From Lathyrus oleraceus (lineage: Eukaryota > Streptophyta > Magnoliopsida > Fabales > Fabaceae): a DNA stretch of 64,000 nucleotides. The stretch is from contig NC_066584.1 of assembly GCF_024323335.1 (NCBI RefSeq), forward strand, positions 427,390,319 through 427,454,318, written 5' to 3'. The stretch's first letter is position 1. Each line of letters opens with the position of its first letter. This document shows, piece after piece, positions 53,353 to 64,000 of this stretch. Under the pieces are notes generated by a model. It worked only from the letters and a program-made list of their open reading frames with translations, did not search any database and was not told the DNA's origin. The position numbers were made by a program, and so were the translations under genes.

Positions 53353-56087
53353 TGTTGTACCCCAAAATTCACCCTCTTCATTTTAACACTAATTGACTTA
53401 TGTTTTATCATCATATACATTCATGCATATCATTGTTTCTATGGTTATGGGATCAAAGCATCCCTCTTATGACCTTCTTCAAGCTTTAGAAGAGAGAGAA
53501 GTGACAATCAGTGCAAGAAGGGTGAGATATACTCAACTTCATGACCACTAAAGGTACAAGGGTCTTCTTATGGCCTAAGACATCTCAAATGGTCTATTAC
53601 TTCATCAGTTAATTAAAAATTACAAGATATGGGAAGTTGATTACACTCTTTTACCTCTTAGTCCTTAAGCTAGGAATGTTGATTATCCTAGTGTGGGACA
53701 TACCCATGGACCAATTTTTTATTCATCTTCATCTTTTAATTATATAAGACATCTTTTGCTATTAAGTTTCTCCACTTTCCCTAGAGGAACCAAGGTTGTG
53801 AAGTGGGGCACTCATCTCCTATCTTTTTGGACTGAAATTAGAGTTTGTGATAAGATCATCTTATTTCTGATTTCTTGAGCAAGACTTGATTCCATGGTAT
53901 TTTATGTGTCCATAAGTGTCTATGTTTAGAATATTGGCCATCAATTCTATTCAAAAGAAGTTCAATTGCTCAGATGATCAATGGTTTGCTTTAATTGGGG
54001 AAAAGTCAACTGAGCAGGTTAAAAAGTCAACTATTGATCTTTTTGGCCAAAATTAGGTTCCACAAGTCAAATATGGTCTATGGTTGAAATTTGATTAAGA
54101 AAAGTCAAGAGATCCATCAAAAATCAAGAATTATGGAAAGTTACCTAAATTGGAAATTAGGGTTTTAGAAACTTGCTATTTTTGGAAAGTTTGGTGTTAA
54201 TGAGCAGCTACACTCATGGCCAACGTTCTCTATGATCAAGGCTCTAAATCAAATTGACCTTAACATGAAAATCGTTCTCCTTTCTCCAAGATTTAAGGAG
54301 ATACCAAGTTTGAAGCATTTGGATAAACATGGCTTAATATAGGGTCATTAGAAGTTTGGTATTTCAAATTCATCCAATTATCCCAACACTTAGAAAATTT
54401 CTAAGTGTTTCAAGTTATGATTTCCAAGCATGTTCATGGCAGTTTTAAGGAATGTTAAAGGCTCTATCTCAAGATATTTTCAACAAGAAAATTGTAGTGT
54501 CAAGTTTCCTTTTTCCAATGTTTCCAAGAACATCTCATTTGGTTGGCCATAACTCAATATATCATCCTCTAAAGTCATGACTTTAAGTTATTGATTTGGT
54601 TTTATACTTAGTGAAATTTTGCTAAGTGTTTGGTCATTTCAAGCAACCCACTTCATGCCCATTTTTCACTCAGTTGCAAGCTTCATTTTGATTTGACCTT
54701 AACATAAGAGTTATAGGTCACTTTCCCTTCTCCATTTTTGCTTCAAGAATTTTCTCATTTGGTAGCTTAATGAGCAAGTTATTGACATGTCCAGGTGGGA
54801 CCTCAAGATCATCAAGTGACCTATAATTTGCATAGTGGTATGCAGTTTCAAGAAGTTGTTTTCGTGGCCATTTTCAAGGGATTTCAAGGCCTTGTTTCAA
54901 TTTTCCTCCAACATGAAACTTGTTCTTCTCCTTTCCCTATTTCCAAAAAGCCCTAGTTCATTCCATATGGCCAAGGAACCATGAAATTATGATGGTTTGA
55001 ACACGACTGATCCTTAATTTCATTTACCATAATTGTCATTGGTTTTGTGCATGCTATTATCATTTTCTTACAACATGGCCATTTCACACGTTCACTACAC
55101 CTCATTCCTTGCCTTTTTTGGCCAAGCAATATGCCTTTTTCATGCATGCACACCATGCACCATTTAGTCCAAAAAGGGAAATGTTCTTTTATTGCCCTTT
55201 CTTCTCTCTCCACTTCTTCCAAGTCCCACGAATTCTGAGCATTTCCATCCCATTTTCAACTCCCTAAAATGACACAAGACACACATGATTGACATTCAAA
55301 ATGCAACATACAAGTTCCATTTTCTCTCACTCTCATTTTGTCCCTAATTGGAATAACCATATTACCACATGTACTGACCTTTCTTCCCTCACCTAGGGTT
55401 GATATAAAACGCATTTTCATTCTCTAAACCAAGGGAGAGAAGGTGGGGAAAGAGGAAAAAGGAGATCTGAAGAAATTACTCACTCTAATTAATTTCTCTC
55501 CATTTGAAGCTCCTTCTTGAGCATTTGATTTACTCATCTTTGTTCACCATGTTCCTCTTGATCCTGTCCTTATCCTTCCTCCAAGAGTCAAAGGTGTAGT
55601 GGACACTCTCCACTAGGTAAGGTTTCTTCACTCTACTCGTCTTCATGCTTAATTATTGGCCATGTTTAAGTTCATGCACACGCATTTGGAAATTCTACTG
55701 CTGAGTAGATCATGGGCTAGGCTCAAATCTTTGTTTATAGTTTTGAATGTATGATGTTTAAAAATGTTGAACCCGTATCTTATTGCTCATTTTTATCCAT
55801 GCTCTTTCATTTTTTTAAAACCAAAGATACCATGTTGTTCTACTCATTACATACTACAATTTTGGTTTCAGTTTTGTTGGATTTGGAGGCGAGATGAGGA
55901 AGTTATTTGAGGTAGAAGTAAGCATGACGGGATCAGGATTAGGGTTCCAATCTGCATGAGCTGAGGTTGAAGACGAGTGGTTGGCACGTTTTGATTGGCT
56001 ATGGAGTTGTTTTGTCCTTTAGTGCATAAGTGAGAATGTGACCGATTGATGTTATGTATACATGATAAAACATGACATCTCACTCTT
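53353..56087 (+). mobile_element. Truncated Ogre-type LTR, left part
   Basis: It begins TGTTGTACCCCAAAATTCAC, the same end consensus as the other gypsy LTRs here. U3 is about 2 kb, with a TATA box at 55403-55410 and a donor-like TAG|GTAAGG at 55617. The right boundary, near 56087, meets Sirevirus gag without a CA end or TSD, so it is truncated there; the exact position is uncertain. No coding region is supported in it. Confidence 0.7.
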
Positions 56088-57608
56088 TTATTTCATTTTC
56101 AGTGATTGATTAATAGCAAAGGTAATTTTAGATTGTGAAGCCTTGTCTAATTTAGCTTGAAGAGTTCTAACCTCTCTTTGCCAAATGTGACAAGTTTCAC
56201 ATCTAGACCATCTAAACCAAAATCCCATATCATCTTCATTTTTGCCTTTAGTAGCCTTTATCATAGATTTCTTAAGAGTTTCTAATTCCTTTTCGAAATC
56301 AGAAACCTTCTTTTCTAAATACCAGAAAATCTTGTTATTTGAGGCTAAGCGTTTAAAAGCTTCCTTGACCTCATTGTGTAGAGTACTAAAGACTTTTTGA
56401 AAATCAAAATAAGACATTTTGTCAACATGATCATATTTATAATTACTTACATTCTTTTTCTTCTTCTCATGATCCATAAGATAAAGATTGGCCTTTTCTT
56501 CTTCATCACTTGAGTTATCATCACTTGAGGGCTCATTATCGCTCTCCCGTGCAATGTATGCTCTTCTAGCTTTGCTAGATTTCTTGTCATGTTTGTCTTT
56601 TCCTTTGTCTTTCTTCAATAATGGACAGGCCGGCTTATAGTGATCGGTATTTTCGCAATTGTAACATGATCATCTTGACTTAGTTGTCTTACTTTCTTCT
56701 TGATTTGGGAATTTTGATTATCTTCTATAGTTGACAAGATTTTTATCCGAATGTTGAACTTAATTCTTTCTAAGGTATCGGTTATACCTCCTTACAAACA
56801 ACCCCATGTATTCATTCTAATCTTTATCATCATCACTTTATTCACTCTCATATGTATCATTGGTGGATGACTTAGAACTCGAAGCCTTTAAAGTGATAAA
56901 CTTCTTTTCGATATCCTTTGTTGTCTCCTTATTTTCCTTCTTTTGACTCTTTTCATGTTTCGCAAGGTTCATGAGCTCTTGCTCATGCTCTTGAAGCTTA
57001 CCAAACAATGTTGTCATGTTCAATGTTATTAAATCATTGGCTTCCTTAACCGCGGTGACCTTTGGTTACCATTCCCTGTTAAGAAATCTTAAGATTTTGT
57101 TAGTAGCAACATCATTAGGGGTAGTTTTATCAAGAGCATTTAACCGATTGATTAGATGAGAAAATTGCTTTTGGATATCAGCAATGGTTTCACCATCCTT
57201 CATATGAAAAAGGTCAAATTCTTGAGTCAAAGTGTTGATTCTATCTAGTTTGACATCATTGGTTCCCTAATGGGAAATTTGCAATGAGTCCCACATAGCT
57301 TTAGCACTAGTACAATGGGAAACCCTATAATACTCATCAACACCTAAGGTGATGATGATCATATTTATGGCTTTCCAATCATAGCTATACTTTTTCTCAT
57401 CCTCTTCATTCCATCGTGCTTCAGGTTTAGGTATAACAACACCATTCGTATTGGTCATAGTTATTTCCATAGGACCATCTTGGATGACTTTCCATACCTT
57501 CCTATCAATAGAGTTGATATGAATACGCATACAATCTTTCCAATAACTGTAGTTTTCACCACTAAAAATAGGCTCTCTATTGTACGCCCCTTTAGGATCG
57601 TTACTCAT
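56088..57608 (-). pseudogene. Sirevirus gag (copy 3), truncated and broken
   Basis: From 57608 down: a gag start with FSGENYSYWKDCMRIHI, an MWDSLQ motif at the end of the first piece (57267), then pieces with stops to 56838. A complete CCHC zinc knuckle C-YN-C-ENTD-H-YKPA-C lies at 56666-56625, and a K-rich and coiled-coil segment at 56618-56088. The element breaks off at about 56088, next to the truncated gypsy LTR; protease and pol are missing. It adjoins its own PBS and 5' LTR on the right. Confidence 0.85.
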
Positions 57609-57642
57609 TTTCTAAAAAGTTATATGTGAAACATTAGATGAA

Positions 57643-57660
57643 CCGGTGCTCGTGATACCA
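57643..57660 (-). promoter_or_regulatory. PBS of Sirevirus copy 3
   Basis: Minus strand TGGTATCACGAGCACCGG, a slightly diverged initiator tRNA-Met site, two bases from the LTR end. Confidence 0.7.
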
Positions 57661-58568
57661 CTTGTTAGACGATAGTGCCGATCTAGAAGGGTGGTTGAAT
57701 AGATCAGTGTTTAAAATATTTAGCTCTTTTTTAAATTGTTTTTAAAGGTTGCGAACGCTCCCTAGACCATGATCGTCTGTTACTGGAAAGATCGGATATG
57801 TGTGAAACCTAATGGAATGACTAAGACAAAGTTAATCAACAAAAATCTTAATCAGTCGATCAAATACACAAATCCTTGATATAGTTACCACCAATGATGA
57901 GTTAACACAATGAGAAAACAAGCAAAATATTGATAAACTTGTGTGAAGTTATATTTACCAAACACTTGGTGTGCACACTACACCAAGTCTTAATTTCACT
58001 AGAATTAATTATGCAGAATTTTCCTTAGTTGCAACCAAAGTGATTGCCACAATTTATCAATTAACTTTAATGCACAACAATTAAGCGAGACGAAGTTTCC
58101 AATTAATTTCACACAAGATTCAATTTATGCAGAATTTAATGAGTTAGAGAAAGAGAGAACAACACTAAATGTGTTTAGGCAGTTCCCCTTTCATCCTCGC
58201 TTAGGGTACGTCTGCCCTTAATTCTAAAGTTAGAATTGAGATATTTATTATCAATTGCAAAGTTTATACAAGAGAATAAATGATCACCGCCAAGCAAACC
58301 TAAGTATTGTTATAGATCATATTCCCTTCTCTCCCCATGATTCGAGTTGAACCAAGTGCTTCAAACGTTCCGAATAATCCTCCGATTGTAGCTACCTTAT
58401 TGCAATAACTCCACATTCTCCAAAACTCTAGCTCAGCTGATTTCGATCGCAACACGCTTAAACTCAAACCTTTTTTCACAATACTCCGATTACCATTACT
58501 CGTTTGAATGAACCCACCGTTCTTCAAACCTTTCACTCGGCTCAATCTATGAGGCAAAGACTTGTGAA

Positions 58569-58587
58569 CCCCCCCCCCCCCCCCCCC
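58569..58587. repeat. Poly-C run of 19 bases
   Basis: The sister LTR has only five C here (about 60350). It may be expanded or a sequencing artefact. Confidence 0.8.
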
Positions 58588-58815
58588 AATTCTCGAAGGA
58601 CAAAACCCTATGATTTTATTCAAGAAAAACCCACTAAAAACCTCTACCGAAACCAAGATTACACAATCCTATTTGGACGTTATCACCACAACAATGCACT
58701 ATGATCAACAAAAATTGTTATGTGTAGTTGTTGAAACATGCAATTAAGAATGAAGATGAAGAGGAACTTTAGTGTATATCATTCACTTTTCTTGCTGATT
58801 GTTGAAAAAGAGACT

Positions 58816-58938
<123 letters not shown>

Positions 58939-59444
58939 CATAGACCAAGTAAAAAACACATCAACATTTTTTGCAAAAATTCACTGCAGAAAAATGAGTA
59001 AAAACTACAACCACTTGACCTGTCCACACTGGGCACTCGACCTGTTCAAACCCGCAACAAAATAACTTAAATAAAATAGGCGAAGAGTCGACTCAAACAG
59101 GAGATGAGTCACTCATCTTGTTTTTCCAAGAATGAGTCGATCTATGACTCATCCTGTTCAGACCCGCAGCAACATGATTCAAATAAATGCAAGTTATGAG
59201 TCAACGCAACAGATGGATGAGTCGACTCATCTTGTTTTTCCAGGAATGAGTCGACCTATGACTCGACCTGATCAGATCCGAGAGTTACACAGAATATGAT
59301 ATGCATGAATGAGTCGACCGCTCCAAGGCATGAGTTGACTCAAAGTTCTTAAATGGTCAAAAATGAGTTTTTAAGATGTATTTTGGTCAATCCAAACCAT
59401 TCTCTTATGGACCTAAGGTACTGACAATGATCAAGTGCATTACT

Positions 59445-61333
59445 TGTTAGACGATAGTACCGATCTAGAAGGGGGTTGAATAGATCAATATTTAAAATTA
59501 AGTGCTTTTTAAAAATGTTTTCAACGACTAGATTACAATCATCTAAACGATTCGTTAAAGGAAAGATCGGATATGCGTGAAACCGAATGGAATAACTACG
59601 ATAGAGATAATCAACCACTATCTAAATCAATCGATTAACTACCACAATCCTTGATATCGTTACCTATAATAATGCGTTAACACAATAAGAGAGCAAGTAA
59701 AATATTAATAGATTTGTGTGAGATTAATTTTATTGAACACTTGGTGAGCACTCCACACCAAGTCTTAATTTCACTCAAATTGAATGTGTAGAATTTTACT
59801 TAGTTGCAATCAAAGTGATTGCACCAATTAATCGAACATCTACTATGCACAACAATCAAGCGAGATTGGTTTTACTATTAATTTCACACAAAACATAATT
59901 AATACAGAATTTAAAGAGTTAAGAGAAAAAGAGAATAACACCAGATTTGTTTAGGCAGTTCCCCTACCGTCCTCGCTTAGGGTACGTCTGCCCTCAATTC
60001 TAAATCTAGAATTGAGATATATTTATTATTAAGTTGAAAAGTTGATACAAGAGAATAAATGATCACCACCAATCAAACCCTAGTGTTGTTGCAGATCTTA
60101 TTCGCTTCTCTCCCTTTGATTCGATTTGAACCAAGTCCTTCAAGCACTTCGAACAAACCTTCGGTTACAGCTACCTTATTACAAGAACTCCATGTTCTCT
60201 AAAACTTCAGCTCGGATGATTTCGATCGCAAGTCGCTTGAACCCTACGCTTTCTTAAAAATCCTCCGGTTACCGTTACTTGTTTGACCGAACCCACTATT
60301 CTTCAAACTTTTCACTCGGCTGAATCTGTGAAGCAAAGGTTAGTGCAAAAACCCCCAATTCTTGGAGGACAAAACCCCAATGGTTTTATTCAAGAAAAAC
60401 CCACACAAAGCCTAAACCCAAACTAAGATTACATAATCCTATTTGGACGTTATCATCACATCTATGCACAATGACCAACAAAAATTGTTATGTGTATTTG
60501 TTGAGAAATATAATGGAGAATAAAGATGAAGAGCACTTTGGTGTATATCTTTAACTTTTCTTGTTGGTTGTTGAAGAAGAGGCTCTGTAATATTTATATG
60601 ATGCATGGACAAAGTAACAGACATAACAGAATAATTTTTGAAAAATGCACATCAGAAAATTGAATGCCAACAGCGACCAGTCGACATGTTCACATAGGTC
60701 ACTCAACCTGTTCTGACCCGAGGCAAAAACAACTTAAATGAAGCAGGCGATGAGTCGACTCAAACAGGGGATGAGTCGACTCAAACAGGGTTTTCCCAGA
60801 GTTGAGTCAACTCATGACTTGACTTGTTCAGACCCGTGGAAACATGGTTCAAATGAAATAGCCAATGAGTTGACTCAAATAGGGGATGAGTCAACTCAAA
60901 CAGTTTTTTCCAGAGTTGAGTTGACTCATGACTCGACCTGTTCAAACCTGAGAGTTATGCTCCAAATCATGAGTCGATTCACAGTTCTACTGCTCTAAGT
61001 CATGAGTCGACTCATGACTCGACCTGTTCAAACCCGAGAGTTACGCTCCAAGTCATGAGTCAACTCAAAATTCTTAAACTGTCAAAAATGAGTTTTTGAT
61101 ATTTTGGTCAATCCAAACCATTTTCTTATGAACCTAAGGTACCAATGATGATCAAGTGCATTATTCACATCTATGAAATGCTCCTATATGCATGACTCAT
61201 TTCACTTATACTTTGAGCATGTCGGAGGATGAATGCATTCTATGATATGATGACACCATCCAAAGCACACATTATGAGAAACTAAAAAGGTTTGAGATCA
61301 TTAAAATAAGGACAAGGGATCTTTGATCTCACA
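59445..61333 (-). mobile_element. 3' LTR of Sirevirus copy 4 (1889 bp)
   Basis: It ends TG at 59445 (plus strand) and CA at 61332-61333, next to a polypurine tract. The possible left TSD is TTACT at 59440-59444. Minus-strand TATA region near 60588-60600. U3 (60600-61333) is rich in palindromes with the core GAGTCGACTC. Confidence 0.85.
60751..61020. repeat. Array of TGAGTCGACTCA palindromes in U3
   Basis: Perfect palindromes at 60751-60762 and 60772-60783, TGAGTCAACTCA at 60803-60814 and several variants to about 61020; a parallel set lies at 59070-59340 in copy 3. LTR palindromes are a known Sirevirus trait. Confidence 0.85.
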
Positions 61334-61471
61334 TACTCCCCCTTTTTGATGATGGCAAACCGTGGCACAATCGTGTACTTTGATAGACATCCTCCCCCTA
61401 ATTTTATGCATGCCTTCAAAAATTCTGCTATTATAAATCTGCTATTGTGTTTCCATTGCTTCTCCCCCTTT
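61334..61471 (-). promoter_or_regulatory. Multiple polypurine tracts of Sirevirus copy 4
   Basis: Minus-strand AAAAAGGGGGAGTA next to the LTR (61334-61348), AGGGGGAGG (61391-61399) and AAAGGGGGAGA (61461-61471). Several tracts before the 3' LTR are reported for Sireviruses. Confidence 0.8.
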
Positions 61472-61944
61472 GATAACATCAAAAAGAAATAATGATACGG
61501 TCAATGGGAAACAAAGATATTCATAAGAACTTAGTCAACTGCTTTGCAACAGATAAACATTAACAACCATGCACATAACATGAAGTCAATGTAAGAATTA
61601 TAAGTATAAATATTGCACGGAGAAAAAGAAAATAAGTAAATAACATTGCCACATTTGTTTAGCATAAACTTTAAGACAAATTACTAAATACAGTAATGTG
61701 GATGTTAAATATGATACCTAAGTAAGTTCAAGCATAATTCAAACGTAGAAGTTGATCAAACATAGATCAAACCATAAAACGAACATCAAGAATTGCATTA
61801 CATAGAACACATATATACATACATAATTGATCCGGATAGTTCAAATAGATAGGAACGATATTACCTCCGATGATGATAGACGATGAGTGCCCTCACATAG
61901 CCCGCACTTATAACTCAAGGAATAGACAAGCATCATATATAAAT
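61472..61944 (-). other. 3' untranslated region of Sirevirus copy 4
   Basis: AT-rich sequence between the RNase H end and the polypurine tracts. I see no gene or repeat in it. Confidence 0.6.
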
Positions 61945-64000
61945 TTAAAAGTGATCTGAGATATGGAGAACACCAAGTACCCTACGGATGTGGAAGAAAG
62001 GCTCAGTCGCAAGTGGTTTTGTGAAAATATCGGCAAATTGATTTTTGCTATCAACGTGCTCAAAGATAACATCACCTTTCTCAACATGATCCCTAAGGAA
62101 GTGATGCCGAATTTTAATATGTTTAGTGCGTGAATGTAGTATAGGCTTTTTGGTTAAATTGATAGCACATGTGCTGTCACAAAAAATGGGAATACGTTCA
62201 AGTTGAACATTGAAGTCGAGTAATTGTTGTTTGAGCCATAAAATTTGAGCACAACAATTATCGGCTGCAATGTATTCCACCTCAACCGTTGACAAAGCAA
62301 CTGAAACTTACTTTTTGCTATGCCAACTCACTAAGGAATTTGAATAAAAATGACAAGTGCCACTACTGCTTTTCCTATCCAATTTGCAATCGGAAAAGTC
62401 AGAGTTAGAGTAGCCAACCAAAGAGCAATCACTTCCCTTAGAAAACCAAAGCCCATACTTTGAAGTACCATAGAGGTATCTAAGTATGCACTTGACGGCC
62501 TTTAAATGTGATTCTTTGGGACATGATTGATACCTAGCACAGAAACATACACTAAATATAATATCTGGCTGAGATGCGGTAAGATAGAGGAGGGAACTGA
62601 TCATACCTCTATACCTTTTTATGTCTACGACCTTACCATTTTCATCCTGATCCATATTAACCGCAATAGGCATTGGAGTGTCAATTATCAAGTTTGCTAT
62701 ATCAAAGCGCTTGAGTAACTCATTGCAATACTTTGTTTGGCACACAAAAGTTCCTTTCTCAAGTTGCTTGATTTGAAGTCCGAGGAAGTAATTTAGCTCC
62801 CCCATCATGCTCATTTCAAATTCTCCCTACATCGACTTAGACTATTCCTTGACCAAATTTATGTTAGTAGATCCAAAAATAATGTCATCTACATAGACTT
62901 GAACTAGAATAAAGTGTTTTCCTTGATGCTTAATAAAAAGGGTTGTATCAACCTTCTCTCTTGAGAATCCTTGTTCTAATAGAAATTTTCTAAGACGCTC
63001 GTACCATGCCCTAGGGGCTTGTTTGAGACCATACAAAGCACGTTTAAGCTTATAAACATAGTTAGGATGCTCATAGTTTTCAAAACCGGGAGGTTGATAT
63101 ACATAGACCTCTTCATTAATGTGACCGTTTAGGAAAGCGCTCTTAACATCCATTTGTAATAATTTAAAATTTTGAGAACAAGCATAGGCAAGCAAAAGGC
63201 GTATAGACTTGAATCGGGCAACTGGAGCATAAGTTTCCTCATAGTCGATGTCTTCCTCTTGGTTATACCTTTGAGCAACAAGGCGAACCTTGTTGCGAGT
63301 TATAACTCCATTTTCATCTAAACTTGTTCCTAAACACCCATTTATGCCGATTACTCGATGGTCTCGTCGATAGGGGAACAAGACCCCACACCTCATTTCT
63401 TTTGAACTGATTAAGTTCCTCTTGCGTCGCTAAAAACTAATGTTCATCGAGTAATGCATCTTTGGAGTTTTTAGGCTCAATTTGAGAGACGAAAGCGAAA
63501 TGATAACAAAACTTACTTATCTTTGACCGTGTGGTAACTCCCTATGATATATCTCCTAGAATATTATCAATGGGATGATCCTTAGAAGATTTCCATTCCA
63601 AAGGAAGATCATTTTTATTAATCGAATGATCCTCCTCTTTCTTTTCAGATATGTGATCCGGCTCCTCCTCAACTTTTTCCGGATGGGGTTCAACACTCTT
63701 TTCTTCTTGATCTTTTATTATGTCTTCCGAAGGAACACCTGCACCATCAACAATAATACCTTCTCCGAAAATTTTCGGATAAGATTCATCAAAGGACACA
63801 TGCACAGATTCTTCAATAATAAGTAACCTTTTATTGTATACTCTATATGCTTTACTAGATTGAGAGTATCCGAGAAAGATACCTTCACCGGCTTTTGAGT
63901 CAAGTTTACCAAGGTGTTCTTTACCATTGTTTAATACAAAGCATTTACATCCGAAGATATGAAGATGTGAAACATTAGGCTTCCTTCCCTTTAGAAATTC
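61945..64000 (-). pseudogene. Sirevirus copy 4 pol: integrase C-terminus, RT, RNase H (continues past the window)
   Basis: Read downward from 64000. The integrase C-terminal region comes first (SSKAYRVYNK, SFDES, acidic linker to 63542). Reverse transcriptase follows (63420-62308), with RLVAQRYNQEEDIDYEETYAPVAR, MDVKSAFLNG, YGLKQAPRAWY and the YVDD box (about 62880-62890). RNase H follows (62306-61945), with EYIAA, CDST and FADIFTKPL ending. Breaks: a stop near 63542, TAG near 63430, a frameshift near 63390, stops near 62830, and TAA near 62305 that splits RT from RNase H. Only a few lesions, so decay is moderate. Upstream domains are outside the window. Confidence 0.9.

Overview
The window looks like intergenic heterochromatin from a large plant genome, most probably a legume of the tribe Fabeae (pea, vetch, lentil or grass-pea type). 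It holds no recognisable host gene, tRNA, rRNA or CRISPR array. Almost every base belongs to LTR retrotransposons nested in one another. The legume call rests on the main element: a Ty3/gypsy element of the Tat lineage, Ogre type, about 23 kb without its inserts, with 5-kb LTRs, a tRNA-Arg primer site, an extra ORF1 before gag and an intron between protease and reverse transcriptase. These are the hallmarks of Ogre elements first described in pea and its relatives.

Layout: 1-951 is the right end of another Ogre-type LTR inserted into a decayed Ty1/copia element (952-about 2803, minus strand). From about 2804 to 3953 and from 48611 to about 52337 lies a second copia element of Sirevirus type (minus strand), cut in its integrase core by Ogre A. 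Ogre A (plus strand, 3959-48610, TSD ATTAC) carries two later insertions. One is a 5553-bp solo LTR of a related family in its 5' LTR (8595-14147, TSD AGCGT). The other is a complete second Ogre-type element, Ogre B, in its 3' untranslated region (26490-42439, TSD TCAAT). To the right, 52338-53352 is an old minus-strand gypsy fragment with three 185-bp tandem repeats, a degenerate PBS and an LTR end. A truncated plus-strand gypsy LTR follows (53353-about 56087). Last comes the gag and 5' LTR of a Sirevirus (minus strand, 56088-59444), whose LTR is interrupted by another Sirevirus whose 3' LTR, RNase H and RT fill 59445-64000.

Ogre B is the most intact unit. Its two 2170-bp LTRs differ at only two positions by my reading. 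ORF1, gag-protease and RT-RNase H-integrase are all open, and the protease and RT frames join in frame across a 234-bp GT-AG intron. Ogre A is older (about 1 percent LTR divergence by hand count) and is broken by five stop codons and one frameshift; the intron position is the same in both elements. ORF1 is an extra protein of unknown role. Gag packages the RNA, protease matures the polyprotein, RT with two RNase H domains makes cDNA primed by tRNA-Arg, and integrase inserts it.

The most interesting unexplained signal is in the non-coding parts. The LTRs and 3' UTRs hold several stem-loop systems whose arms change together between diverged copies: a multi-hairpin domain in R-U5, a nested hairpin repeated in U5, and four tandem stem-loops just after pol. 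The 3' UTR also holds arrays resembling the 3' end of the primer tRNA, and U5 holds a short PBS-like copy. Together they suggest a retroelement RNA with elaborate structure and possible 5'-3' pairing. The structural claims are inferences read by eye.
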